From contig CAVQVT010000011.1 of assembly GCA_963717255.1 (NCBI GenBank), positions 67,424 through 131,423 on the forward strand: 64,000 nucleotides of DNA, in the 5' to 3' direction. A program made the position numbers and the translations under genes. The notes beneath the pieces were generated by a model that saw only the letters and a program-made list of their open reading frames with translations, ran no database searches and was not told where the DNA came from. The stretch's first letter is position 1. Every line of letters starts with the position of its first letter. Shown here in pieces: positions 35,317 to 45,342 of the stretch. Source of the stretch: CAIYQJ01 sp963717255 (GTDB lineage: Bacteria; Chloroflexota; Limnocylindria; Limnocylindrales; CSP1-4).

Positions 35317-36699
35317 TCACGGGTTCTCGGGCGGATCCGTGCGGCCGTCCACAACCTGTCCCCAGATCTCGTCCACGTCGTGCTCCTCCGCGATCCCGGC
35401 GGCACGTCGGAGCGCGGCCGCCACGGCCGGCGGCACGCGGCCGACGACGTGCACCCCGCTCTCGTCGTAGGCCGCCTCGGTGGACCCCCGCTCGCGGACC
35501 TGCGCGAGGAGCGCGCCCTCCGCGTACGGGACGACGACGTCCACGTCCACCCAGAGCGAGGCGAGCAGCGCGGCCATCTCGGCGCGCAGCTCCGGCAGCC
35601 CCGCGCCCGTCAGTGCGCTCACGAGCACGGCGCCCGGTGCCACGCGGGCCCCCGCGGATCCGGCGGACCCGGTGTCCGGCGCTGTCTCGGGGTCGTCGTC
35701 CGGCTCGAGGAGGTCGGCCTTGTTGAGGGCCACCAGGCGTGGCTTCGCGCCGGCGCCCAGCTCGTCGAGGACCTGCTGGACCGTCGCACGGTGCTCGGCC
35801 GCGTGCGGGTCGGAGACGTCCACCACCTCCACGAGCACGTCCGCCCGGTTGACTTCCTCGAGGGTCGCGCGGAACGCATCGATGAGCTGGTGGGGCAGCT
35901 TGTGGATGAAGCCGACCGTGTCCGTCACCACGGCGACCTGGCCATCGCCGAGGCGGACCTGCCGGCTGGTCGGGTCGAGCGTCGCGAAGAGGCGATCCTC
36001 CGCCAGCGCGACCTCTTCCCCCACCAGCGCGTTGAGGAGGGTGGACTTGCCGGCGTTCGTGTAGCCGACGATGCCCACGGTGGGCACCAGGCGCCTGTCC
36101 CGGCCGCGCGCGGCGACGCGCCGCTGCTGGCGCACCTCCTCGACCCGCTGCTTCATCTTCTTGATCCGCCCGCGGATGACCCGGCGGTCGGTCTCGAGCT
36201 GGGTCTCACCCGGACCACGCGTCCCGATCCCGCCGCCGGTCCGGGAGAGGTGCGTCCACATGCGGGTGAGGCGCGGCAGCTGGTACTCGAGCTGCGCGAG
36301 CTCCACCTGGAGCCGGCCCTCCCGGGTGCGCGCGTGCATCGCGAAGATGTCGAGGATCAGGCGGGAGCGGTCGATCACCTTCACGCCGAGCAGCTGCTCC
36401 AGGGACCTCTGCTGGGTCGGGCTCAGCTCGTCGTCGGCCACGAGCAGCGCGAAGCCCGTCTCGCCCTTGGCGGCGACGAGCTCCTGGGCTTTTCCCTTCC
36501 CCACGTACCAGGCGGGGTCCACGTGCCTGCGGTTCTGCCACTCCGCACCGACGACCTCGGCGCCGGCCGTGTCCGCGAGGCTCGCGAGCTCGGCGAGCGA
36601 ATCCTCGGCCGACCAGCCGGGGTCCGTCCCCGTGCCCACTGCGACGAGGAACGCCTTCTCGACGGGCGGGGCGAGGTCGATGGATGTGCGCGGGCTCAC
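35317..36699 (-). CDS. hflX: GTPase HflX
   Basis: HflX is a ribosome-splitting GTPase that rescues stalled 70S ribosomes after heat or antibiotic stress. The 460-residue protein has the HflX N-domain (LAELASLADTAGAEVVG, VGKGKAQEL, LVADDELSPTQQRSLEQLL), the linker GGIGTRGPGETQLETDRR, and a G domain with G1 VGYTNAGKSTLLN, G3 DTVGFI and G4 NKAD. A C-terminal HflX domain follows. The GTG start overlaps the miaA stop (GTGA), so miaA and hflX are translated as a pair, as in many bacteria. Confidence 0.95.
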   Translation of the reverse strand: MSPRTSIDLAPPVEKAFLVAVGTGTDPGWSAEDSLAELASLADTAGAEVVGAEWQNRRHVDPAWYVGKGKAQELVAAKGETGFALLVADDELSPTQQRSLEQLLGVKVIDRSRLILDIFAMHARTREGRLQVELAQLEYQLPRLTRMWTHLSRTGGGIGTRGPGETQLETDRRVIRGRIKKMKQRVEEVRQQRRVAARGRDRRLVPTVGIVGYTNAGKSTLLNALVGEEVALAEDRLFATLDPTSRQVRLGDGQVAVVTDTVGFIHKLPHQLIDAFRATLEEVNRADVLVEVVDVSDPHAAEHRATVQQVLDELGAGAKPRLVALNKADLLEPDDDPETAPDTGSAGSAGARVAPGAVLVSALTGAGLPELRAEMAALLASLWVDVDVVVPYAEGALLAQVRERGSTEAAYDESGVHVVGRVPPAVAAALRRAAGIAEEHDVDEIWGQVVDGRTDPPENP

Positions 36700-37682
36700 G
36701 ACGAGAAGGATAGGCGGCGAGCGGGTGCCGGTCCCGGACGGCTGGCGGCGACCGCGGGGCGTGCGATCGCGAGGGCGGCGTCGAGAGGGTCGGCGGCCGA
36801 CGGGTCGAGCCAGGCCATCGCCGGCTCGGCCCGGAACCAGGTGCGCTGCCGCCGCGCGAACGCGGCGTTGCGTGCGACGTTGACGGCCAGGAACCCGTCG
36901 CGGTCCAGGCGCCCGTCGAGAAGGTCGAACGCCTCGCGGTACCCGATGGCCGAGAACGAGCGGAGTCCCTCGCCGTACCGGGCGCGCAGCCGCGCGGCCT
37001 CCTCCGGCAGCCCGCCGTCGAGCTGGCCGGTCGCGCGTCGTGCGATCCACGACCGGTGGAGCGCCCGATCCGCGACGTCGAGCCCGATACGCGCCACGGC
37101 ACCGGGATACCCGGCCGGGGCGGGCGGCGGTCCGTCGCCACGGAGCAGGGCGAGCTCCAGCGCGCGCACCACGCGGCGCGGGTTCGCGAGGTCCGTCCGT
37201 GCGGCGAGCTCCGGCGCGATCGCGCGGAGCCGGGCCACGAGCGCCGGCAGCCGGTCGGCCGCGAGGTCCGCGTCCAGCCGCGCGCGGAGCGCCGCGTCGT
37301 GCGGCGAGGCGTCCAGATCCAGGCCGGATGCGACCGCGCGCAGCCAGAGCCCCGTCCCCCCGGCGAGGATCGCGACCCCCGCGCGGTCGGCGAGCGATGC
37401 GAGCACGCCGCGGGCATGGGCGGCGAAGTCGTGGACGCTGAACGCGTCGTCCGGGTCCACGAGGTCCACGCCGTGGTGGACGACGCCGCGGCGCTCCGCC
37501 TCCGTGGGCTTGGCCGTCCCCACGTCCATCCCGCGATAGACCTGGCGCGAGTCGGCCGAGATCACCTCCACGACCCGCCCGCCGTCCGCGAGGGCGAGCG
37601 CGAGGCGGACGGCGAGGTCGGTCTTGCCGGTCGCGGTCGGACCGCCGACGACGACGAGGGGCGGCGCGGGGCTGGGGATCAC
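36696..37682 (-). CDS. miaA: tRNA dimethylallyltransferase MiaA
   Basis: MiaA adds the dimethylallyl group to A37 of tRNAs reading UNN codons; MiaB then methylthiolates it. The 328-residue protein has the P-loop VVVGGPTATGKTDLAV, SADSRQVYRGMDVGTAKPT, GTGLWLRAVASGL, NPRRVVRALEL and the late SAIGYREAFDLL and RRQRTWFR segments. I chose the GTG at 37682, eight residues before the P-loop strand; an in-frame GTG at 37748 would overlap miaB and add 22 residues with no family counterpart. Gene order is miaB, miaA, hflX in transcription direction. Confidence 0.93.
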   Translation of the reverse strand: MIPSPAPPLVVVGGPTATGKTDLAVRLALALADGGRVVEVISADSRQVYRGMDVGTAKPTEAERRGVVHHGVDLVDPDDAFSVHDFAAHARGVLASLADRAGVAILAGGTGLWLRAVASGLDLDASPHDAALRARLDADLAADRLPALVARLRAIAPELAARTDLANPRRVVRALELALLRGDGPPPAPAGYPGAVARIGLDVADRALHRSWIARRATGQLDGGLPEEAARLRARYGEGLRSFSAIGYREAFDLLDGRLDRDGFLAVNVARNAAFARRQRTWFRAEPAMAWLDPSAADPLDAALAIARPAVAASRPGPAPARRLSFSS

Positions 37683-37734
37683 GATCGGGCACCCGTGTTG
37701 GGCCCCCGGCGGGTGCCGGCTGCCGTCGATGCGC

Positions 37735-39495
37735 TCAGGCCAGCACACCCCGAAGCGAGAACGAACCGGCGTGGACGACCCGCGCGGTCACCAGCCGGCC
37801 GACGAGCGGCTCGGGTCCCACGAGATGGACGAGCTTGCCCTCGCGGGTCCGGCCCGCGAGGCGAACCTCGCCCGGGCCGGGCGTGAGCGGGCGTGCGGGG
37901 TCGGCGGCGAGCATGTCCGCGCGGGCGCCGAGGGCGGCCCCGGCGGCGGCCCCCCCGGCCGTGGCCGCGGCCGTCGGGTGGCCGGCGTCCGGTGCGTGCG
38001 CACCGGACGTGCCGGCCTCCGGCGCCGCCGGATCCTCGTGCTCGTGCGCCGCCGCGGACGACTGGTCCACGAGCACCTCGACCTCCCTGCCGAGCCATGC
38101 ACGGTTGCGTTCCAGGCCGATCCCCTCCTGGGCCGCGAGGAGCCCGTTGAGGCGCTCGCGCTTGACCGTCGCCGGGACATCGTCCGGAAGGTGCCATGCG
38201 GGCGTCCCCGGGCGCGGCGAGAACGCCGCGGCGAAGACCTGGTCGAAGCGCACCTCCTCGAGGATGGCCAGCGTCGCGCGGTACTGCGCGTCCGTCTCCC
38301 CGCAGAAGCCGACGATCACGTCGGTGGACAGCGCGATGCCCGGCACCGCGGCCCGCAAGGCGCGGATCCGGTCGAGGTAGCGCTCGATCGTGTACTGCCG
38401 TCCCATGCGCCGGAGGACGGCGTCGTCTCCCGACTGGACCGGCAGATGGAGATGCTCGCAGACAGACCGGGCGCCGGCCATCGCCCCGATGAGGCGGTCG
38501 GAGAGGTCCCATGGGTGCGAGGTGAGGAACCGGAGTCGTGGGATGGCGGGGGTGCCGTCCGGGCCCTCGATCTCGTCGATCGCGCGGAGCAGCTCCGCGA
38601 GGTCCGGCCGCGCCGATCGCTCGATCCGCCGTCCGGCGGTGCGTTCCGGCCGGACGTGCTCGAACCGAGGCTCCGGCGGCAGGTCGTGGCCGTAGCTGTT
38701 CACGTTCTGCCCGAGGAGCGTGACCTCGCGGTAGCCGGCCACGGCGAGCGACCGTGCCTCGGTCACGATGTCGTCGAACGGGCGGCTGCGCTCCGGGCCG
38801 CGCGTGAACGGGACGATGCAGTACGTGCACGTCTTGTCGCAGCCGTAGACGATCGGGAGCCAGGCGCTGAGCGTGGACGTGCGCCGCACGGCGCCGGCGG
38901 CCACGACCTCGGCGCGGGTGGCCGGCAGCATGTCGGCCGCGCTCACGACGGTCCGGTTCACGACGGTGGTCCGCGCGGTGTCGACGCCCAGCGCGATGCC
39001 GATCGGAGCCTGGGCGGAGCCGAGCCCGAGGCGCTCCGCGATCTCGGGTTCCTCGTCCGGGCGTAGGAAGAGATCCACCGCGGGGTACCGGCGCGGCAGT
39101 CGTGTCCGGTCGAGCTCCCGGACGGCGCACCCGGTGAGCACGACCCGCAGCGCTGGGTTCCGTGCCTTCAGCTCGGCGAGACGGCCCTGGCGCCCGACCA
39201 CCTTCGCCTCGGCCGCCTCCCGGATGGCACACGTGTTGATGACGAGGAGGTCGGCGTCGTCCGGGCCGACGGCCTCGAGGCAGCCCGCGGCGAGAAGGCG
39301 TCCGGCCATCTCCTCCGAGTCGCTCTTGTTCATCTGGCAGCCGAGCGTCCACACGAAGAAGCTCGGCCGGCGGACCTCCTCGGGTCGGAACTCGGCGAGG
39401 CGGCCGTCGAGGGCATGGAGCGACTCGCGCGCCGCGGAGGGATCCGGCAGGGCATCGACCATGGGGAGGGCGCGCGACGCCCGCGTTCCGATCAT
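37735..39495 (-). CDS. miaB: tRNA-2-methylthio-N6-dimethylallyladenosine synthase MiaB
   Basis: A radical-SAM methylthiotransferase acting on i6A37 made by MiaA. The UPF0004 domain has its three cluster cysteines (TLGCQMNKSDSEEM, NTCAIREAAEAK, TGCAVRELD), and the radical-SAM motif is YGCDKTCTYCIVPFTRG. The end GEVRLAGRTREGKLVHLVG is the TRAM RNA-binding domain. About 60 residues of Ala/His/Glu-rich low complexity (HEHEDPAAPEAGTS onward) interrupt the TRAM domain and lengthen the protein to 586 residues (usual about 450). The ATG at 39495 is ten bases after TAGAGT; ATG 39462 is an alternative start. Confidence 0.93.
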   Translation of the reverse strand: MIGTRASRALPMVDALPDPSAARESLHALDGRLAEFRPEEVRRPSFFVWTLGCQMNKSDSEEMAGRLLAAGCLEAVGPDDADLLVINTCAIREAAEAKVVGRQGRLAELKARNPALRVVLTGCAVRELDRTRLPRRYPAVDLFLRPDEEPEIAERLGLGSAQAPIGIALGVDTARTTVVNRTVVSAADMLPATRAEVVAAGAVRRTSTLSAWLPIVYGCDKTCTYCIVPFTRGPERSRPFDDIVTEARSLAVAGYREVTLLGQNVNSYGHDLPPEPRFEHVRPERTAGRRIERSARPDLAELLRAIDEIEGPDGTPAIPRLRFLTSHPWDLSDRLIGAMAGARSVCEHLHLPVQSGDDAVLRRMGRQYTIERYLDRIRALRAAVPGIALSTDVIVGFCGETDAQYRATLAILEEVRFDQVFAAAFSPRPGTPAWHLPDDVPATVKRERLNGLLAAQEGIGLERNRAWLGREVEVLVDQSSAAAHEHEDPAAPEAGTSGAHAPDAGHPTAAATAGGAAAGAALGARADMLAADPARPLTPGPGEVRLAGRTREGKLVHLVGPEPLVGRLVTARVVHAGSFSLRGVLA

Positions 39496-39525
39496 CGCAG
39501 GCGGGACTCTACCATCGCCCGGCCG

Positions 39526-40368
39526 TCAGTCCTCCAGGATCTCCCGCAGGCGCTCGACCGAGACCGCCCGCCCGGTGGCGGGATCGACGTCCACGAGGAG
39601 CGCGTTGAAGACGACCGGGCCGTCCCCGACCTCGAACCGCGTCGGCAGGCCGTTGATGAACCGCGGGAGGACCGTGCGCGGCTCGAAGCCGATGATGCTG
39701 TGGAGCGGGCCGGTCATCCCCACGTCCGACTGGTAGGCGGTCCCTTTCGGGAGGATCCGCTCGTCGGCCGTGGGGACGTGCGTGTGCGTGCCGGAGACGA
39801 TCGACGCCCGCCCGTCGAGGTGCACCCCCATCGCGTTCTTCTCGCTCGTCAGCTCGCAGTGGAAGTCGACCACCCGCACCGGTGGCAGCGCCTCGGATGC
39901 TTCGTCGATGAGCCGGTCGATCTCCAGGAACGGGTTGTCGATCGGGATCATCGCCGAGCGGCCCTGGAGGTTGACGACCGCGATGTCGGTCCCGTCCAGC
40001 GCGCCGAAGACCCCCCAGCCGCGGCCGGGCACCTCGTGCGTGCCGTAGTTCAGCGGCCGCAGCACGCGCTCGGTCCGATCGAGGTACCCGTAGATCTCGC
40101 GCTTGTCCCAGATGTGGTTGCCCGAGGTGATGACGTCCACGCCGGCACCCAGGAGCGCCTCGGCGGTGGACTCCGTGAGTCCCAGGCCGCCGGCGACGTT
40201 CTCGCCGTTCGCCACCACGAAGTCGATCCCGTGCTCGACACGCAGCGACCCCAGCCGCCTCTCGACCGCGACGCGACCGGGCTTCCCGATGATGTCGCCG
40301 ATCATGAGGATGCGGCAGCGCGGCCCCGATCGCCCCGCGGCACCCGATCCACCTGCACGTCCGTCCAC
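39526..40368 (-). CDS. ymdB: YmdB/TIGR00282-family metallophosphoesterase
   Basis: A 280-residue dinuclear-metal phosphoesterase. The homologue in Bacillus subtilis, encoded next to RNase Y, hydrolyses cyclic nucleotides and affects biofilm gene expression. Metal and active-site motifs: RILMIGDIIGKPGR, VVANGENVAGG, ITSGNHIWDKRE, VVDFHCELTSEK, VSGTHTHVPTADE and YQSDVGMTG. The GTG at 40368 is supported by TACCAT seven bases upstream; family alignment would start about ten residues later, so the N-terminus is slightly long. RNase Y is encoded 1.9 kb away. Confidence 0.93.
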   Translation of the reverse strand: MDGRAGGSGAAGRSGPRCRILMIGDIIGKPGRVAVERRLGSLRVEHGIDFVVANGENVAGGLGLTESTAEALLGAGVDVITSGNHIWDKREIYGYLDRTERVLRPLNYGTHEVPGRGWGVFGALDGTDIAVVNLQGRSAMIPIDNPFLEIDRLIDEASEALPPVRVVDFHCELTSEKNAMGVHLDGRASIVSGTHTHVPTADERILPKGTAYQSDVGMTGPLHSIIGFEPRTVLPRFINGLPTRFEVGDGPVVFNALLVDVDPATGRAVSVERLREILED

Positions 40369-40375
40369 GGACGGG

Positions 40376-40381
40376 ATGGTA
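40376..40381 (-). promoter_or_regulatory. Leaderless-type -10 box (TACCAT) for ymdB
   Basis: Minus-strand TACCAT with a 7-base spacer (CCCGTCC) before the GTG at 40368. It supports this GTG over the longer ORF starting at 40458. Confidence 0.5.
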
Positions 40382-40469
40382 CCTCCCCCGCCGCTCGTGG
40401 CCTCGGCACGGCCCGCGGGCTCGTCCGGCCGGCCGTCGGCCGGCCCGTGCCGGTACACTCGGACGCGCG

Positions 40470-41012
40470 ATGACCCAGCCGCCGGACGCGTCCTCTGCAG
40501 AGCCCGAGATCGAGCCCGGAGCGTCGCCGCTCCGCGTCCTCGTGGCCTACGCCACGAAGCACGGGTCCGCGGCCGAGATCTCGGCTGCGATCGTCGAGGT
40601 GCTCCGCGAGGCCGGCCTCGACGCGGAGGCCACGCCCGCGGCCGAGGTCAGGAGCCTCAGGCACTTCGACGCCGTGGTCCTCGGCAGCGGGCTCTACTCG
40701 GCGACCTGGCTCCGGGAGGCGAACCGGTTCGTGCGCGTGCACCGCAAGGCGCTCGCGAAGCTCCCAGTGTGGCTGTTCAGCAGCGGTCCCCTCGACCGCT
40801 CCGCGGACTTCGACGACATCCCGATGACGCCACACGTGGCGGAGGTCGTGGGCGACCTCTCGTTCCGTGGGCACAGGACGTTCGGCGGACGCCTGGTGCC
40901 CGAGGCGCCGGAGGTGGCGGCCGGCATCATCGCGACCCACCGCACCGGCGACTTCCGGGACTTCGACGCGATCCGGGCCTGGGCGAGAGAGATCGCGGCC
41001 GACATCGGATAG
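40470..41012 (+). CDS. Flavodoxin-domain protein (HemG/flavodoxin_5 type)
   Basis: 180 residues. After a 20-residue acidic N-terminus comes a flavodoxin fold: LRVLVAYATKHGSAAEISAAI is the FMN phosphate loop (T/S-x-x-G-S/T), VVLGSGLYSATWL the isoalloxazine loop, and PVWLFSSGPLDRS the third segment. This type resembles oxygen-independent protoporphyrinogen oxidase HemG, but no haem genes are present and the assignment is not firm. TACACT at 40454-40459 lies ten bases before the ATG and may be its -10 box. It is divergent from ymdB. Confidence 0.82.
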   Translation: MTQPPDASSAEPEIEPGASPLRVLVAYATKHGSAAEISAAIVEVLREAGLDAEATPAAEVRSLRHFDAVVLGSGLYSATWLREANRFVRVHRKALAKLPVWLFSSGPLDRSADFDDIPMTPHVAEVVGDLSFRGHRTFGGRLVPEAPEVAAGIIATHRTGDFRDFDAIRAWAREIAADIG

Positions 41013-41174
41013 GTCGGCCGTCTCGCGGGGGCCTCCGGGGGCCGTTCGATGGCCTGCGGAATCAGGTCAGCGGGCGAAGAACGCCTCGACGTCCGGCGTT
41101 CGCAGGCACCAGATCACGCCCGGCACGCGGGCCCAGGGCGCCTCTTCCAGCCAGGCGCCTCCGCGGCTGCTCGC

Positions 41175-42170
41175 CTACCTGGCCGCGACGACTTCGTCCG
41201 GGAGGTGGACGGCGAACTCGCAGACCGGATCGCCCTGGAGCGCGGAGCGGACCACGTCGACCTCCACGGGCAGGTCGAGCACGGCGTCCCAGTACTGCTT
41301 CTCGAAGCCGGCGCTGCACTGGCAGAGAAGGGGCGGCACGCCGGCCTCGGGGTGCAGGATGGACTCGCGAGCCCACATGCAGTGGCAGGCGAAGTACCGC
41401 CTGCGAGCCTCGTCATCCTCCCCGAGATAACGGTCGGTCTGGTACGGGATCTTCGTGACCCGCACGACCGAGCCGTCGCGGATCCCCGGGCCGCAGGTCG
41501 GGGTCCGGCACACGTAGTCCACCACGGCGTCGGTGATCGGCTGCGAGTAGTACAGCTCGCCTGAATCGCGGAGACTGGCAAGGTACGCCACGTAGCGCTC
41601 GTGCTCGTCGGCGATGAAGGCATCGATGTCCGCGGCCGCGAGGTATCGCTCGCGCTCCGCCGCGAACGCCTCGCGCGGCACGAAGTGCAGGCCGCTCGTC
41701 AGGGCCTGACGGCAGGTCTCGGGGTCGATCCGCGCGGCGAGGCGATCCATGAGCTCGCGGGTGAAGGCCGGCTTCTCCTCTGCAGGGGTCCCGGGGCGCG
41801 GGATCGGCAGCCCTTCGAAGACGGCGTCGCGAGCCTCCTCCCCGGCCAGCGCGGCAAGCGTGCCGGCGAGCCGGTGGGGAACGTCCCAGCCGTCCCACAG
41901 CTCGACCCAGGCCGCCGTCGCCTCGCGGTTCCCGACGAGGCGGGCGTAACGGGCGAGGGCGAGGAGGTCGTCCTCGGCACTCTCGCTGCCGGCGAGGAGG
42001 GCGATCGCGAAGCGGCGGACGTCCTCGGCGGTCGCCTCGTCCACGCCGCGCGGGGGTGCCTCGGCCCGAAGCCGACGGTCGAACCGCCGCACGGCCCGGA
42101 CGGCCAGGTCGATCGCCGCCGGGTCGAGGTTCCTCGTCACGAGGTAGTCGCGGAAGCGCTGCTCGTCCAT
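41175..42170 (-). CDS. Cysteine-rich protein of unknown function
   Basis: 331 residues, not recognised. The N-terminal half is helical and acidic, with a SAM-like look (MDEQRFRDYLVTRNLDPAAI). The C-terminal half has a conserved-looking set of cysteines and histidines: VCRTPTCGPG, YFACHCMWARESI, LLCQCSAGFEK and DPVCEFAVHLP. This could bind zinc or an iron-sulfur centre, and the last motif recalls the V4R/amino-acid-hydrolase-like CEF-hydrophobic pattern. No signal or membrane segment. TACAGT stands six bases before the ATG and no ribosome-binding site is seen. The adjacent genes (flavodoxin, RNase Y) give no clear hint. Confidence 0.7.
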   Translation of the reverse strand: MDEQRFRDYLVTRNLDPAAIDLAVRAVRRFDRRLRAEAPPRGVDEATAEDVRRFAIALLAGSESAEDDLLALARYARLVGNREATAAWVELWDGWDVPHRLAGTLAALAGEEARDAVFEGLPIPRPGTPAEEKPAFTRELMDRLAARIDPETCRQALTSGLHFVPREAFAAERERYLAAADIDAFIADEHERYVAYLASLRDSGELYYSQPITDAVVDYVCRTPTCGPGIRDGSVVRVTKIPYQTDRYLGEDDEARRRYFACHCMWARESILHPEAGVPPLLCQCSAGFEKQYWDAVLDLPVEVDVVRSALQGDPVCEFAVHLPDEVVAAR

Positions 42171-42176
42171 GCGCCC

Positions 42177-42182
42177 ACTGTA
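42177..42182 (-). promoter_or_regulatory. Leaderless-type -10 box (TACAGT) for the cysteine-rich protein
   Basis: Minus-strand TACAGT, six-base spacer GGGCGC, then ATG at 42170. Confidence 0.5.
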
Positions 42183-42267
42183 GACCCGCGTCGCGCCGTC
42201 GGAGGGGGCCCGTCGACCGTCGAGACCCAGCCGGCGAGCGCTGCGCCGGCCGGCTACGCCGTGGCGG

Positions 42268-43797
<1,530 letters not shown>

Positions 43798-43871
43798 CTG
43801 CTGCTGTCCTCCCGTCCGGTCGGTCCGCGACCGGGCGACGTGAAGTCGTTCAGGCCGTCCCTCGGACCGTC

Positions 43872-43902
43872 CCGGGTATCGCCTCTCGCGGCGAGTACCC
43901 GG
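43872..43902 (-). promoter_or_regulatory. Stem-loop in the rny 5' leader
   Basis: CCGGGTA (43872-43878) pairs with TACCCGG (43896-43902), and TCGCC (43879-43883) with GGCGA (43890-43894), leaving one bulged base and a 6-base loop: 12 bp in all. It is 75 bases before the rny start. Function is unknown; leader control of a nuclease is possible. Confidence 0.4.
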
Positions 43903-44011
43903 TCCCGCGAGACGGGTGGGCCGACGAGGCGACCGCAGGGTTCATGGGCGGCGGTCGTGTCGTCCCCGTAAGGGTAGGGGCACCCGGCGGGAGGGTCAAA
44001 CGACGCAGGAA

Positions 44012-44052
44012 GTTGAGGGCTCGGCCGCCGAATGGGCGGCCGAGCCCTCAAC
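44012..44052 (-). terminator. Strong 18-bp terminator between the RCC1 gene and rny
   Basis: Bases 44012-44029 pair perfectly with 44035-44052 around a 5-base loop. On the minus strand the stem begins 13 bases after the RCC1 stop and is followed by AACTTCCT. It should separate the sigma-RCC1 transcript from rny. Confidence 0.8.
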
Positions 44053-44064
44053 GCAGGCGTGCGC

Positions 44065-45342
44065 CTACTGGATTGTCGTCGTCGGGCGACCCCAGCAGGC
44101 GAGCGACCGGTCCGTTGCGAGGGCACAGGCCTGAGCGTTGCTCAGACTGAGCGCGGTGAACGTCCCGGCCGGCGGGGCGGTCAGGCCGTAGGCGCCGTTG
44201 CCCCAGCACGCGAGCGTCCCGTCCGACCGGATGGCGCACGAGGCGTCCGAGCCGACGGCGACAGTCGTGAACTTGCCGGCCGGCGGGGTCGCCTGACCCT
44301 CGCGGTCCGAGCCCCAGCAGGCGAGGGTCCCGTCGGTCCTGACCGCGCAGCCGTGCGCCCAGCCCATGCTCACCGCGGCGAACGTCCCCGCCACGGGCGT
44401 CGCGGGCTCGCCGAAGGCGTAGCTACCCCAGCAGACGAGCACCCCGTCGGTCCGGATCGCACAGGCGTCGCCCGCCCCGGCGCTGACGGCCGAGAAGGTC
44501 CCGGCCGGCGTGCTGGCCGATCCCGTGTCGAACGGCGAAGGGCCCCAGCAGGCGAGCGTCCCGTCGTCTCGGATGGCACAGGCGAATCCGCCGCCGGCGC
44601 TGAGGGCCGTGAAGGTCCTATCCGGCGGGGTCGCCTCCCCATGGTCGTTCTTGCCCCAGCATGCAAGCGTGCCGTCCGCCCTCAAGGCGCACGCATGCTC
44701 CACGCCCGCGCTGACGGCGGTGAAGGCTCCCGCAGGCGGGGTAGTCTGGCCCCAGTTGTTCCTGCCCCAGCATACGAGCGTGCCGTCCGCTCGCACGGCG
44801 CACGCCGGTCGCTCGAAGGCATACTCTGCATTCGAACCCCCCGGTGTGCCGATGCTCACGGAGAAGTACTGCCCGGACGGCGGGGTGGCGGTCGGGACCG
44901 CCACCGTGGGGATCGGCGCCCACGTGCGAGTGGCCGTCGGGCTGCCGGCAGGCGCTGCCGTCGGCGATGCGGTCGGCAGGGCCGCGGCTGGGACCGTCGG
45001 CGTCTCCGGCGAGGTGACCGGCGCGGCGACGACGGGGACCTTCTCCGGTCCGCTCGGGAACGAGATGACCCCGGTCCCCAGCAGACCGATGACGAGGATG
45101 CCGACCACTGCCACGGCGGCGAACGCAGCAAGAAGCCCGCGGTGCTGCGGCCCCCGGGGCTGTACCTCGGCGAGATGGAGCTGGCTCATGGCGGTCCTCC
45201 ACAGGCCGCCCACGGTGAACCGCCGCCTGGGGTGGGCGCGTGCGTGCGCGACCGCCGCCTGCACCGGGCGGTCGGGCGCGTCGAGCGGGCCCTCCTCCAG
45301 CCAGTCGGCAAGCTGTCGCTCGAAAGCGTTCTCGCGCGTCAC
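44065..45342 (-). CDS. Anti-sigma-like membrane protein with an extracellular seven-repeat RCC1 propeller
   Basis: 425 residues. Cytoplasmic N-terminus (1-68) has FERQLADWLEEGP and AHARAHPRRRF, the pattern of small anti-sigma-type proteins encoded after ECF sigma genes. One membrane helix (70-94: LLAAFAAVAVVGILVIGLLG) leads to a Pro/Thr-rich stalk (100-155). The outside part has seven RCC1-type repeats, each with C-A-x-x-x-D-G-x-L-x-C-W-G, enough for a complete seven-bladed propeller with paired cysteines. No zinc-binding HxxxCxxC motif is seen. The GTG overlaps the sigma-factor stop (GTGA), so the two proteins are made together, as expected of a sigma/anti-sigma pair. The anti-sigma role is inference. 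Confidence 0.82.
   Translation of the reverse strand: MTRENAFERQLADWLEEGPLDAPDRPVQAAVAHARAHPRRRFTVGGLWRTAMSQLHLAEVQPRGPQHRGLLAAFAAVAVVGILVIGLLGTGVISFPSGPEKVPVVAAPVTSPETPTVPAAALPTASPTAAPAGSPTATRTWAPIPTVAVPTATPPSGQYFSVSIGTPGGSNAEYAFERPACAVRADGTLVCWGRNNWGQTTPPAGAFTAVSAGVEHACALRADGTLACWGKNDHGEATPPDRTFTALSAGGGFACAIRDDGTLACWGPSPFDTGSASTPAGTFSAVSAGAGDACAIRTDGVLVCWGSYAFGEPATPVAGTFAAVSMGWAHGCAVRTDGTLACWGSDREGQATPPAGKFTTVAVGSDASCAIRSDGTLACWGNGAYGLTAPPAGTFTALSLSNAQACALATDRSLACWGRPTTTIQ

Noticed and set aside
32468..35470. A 1000-residue plus-strand open frame opposite the ABC exporter and CPBP genes
   Set aside because: It has a charged, motif-free composition that matches the antisense of two recognised membrane-protein genes.
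40395..40450. Dense GGCCGG/CCGGCC inverted repeats before the flavodoxin gene
   Set aside because: Short GC palindromes are expected by chance at this base composition; I see no conserved stem or repeat family.
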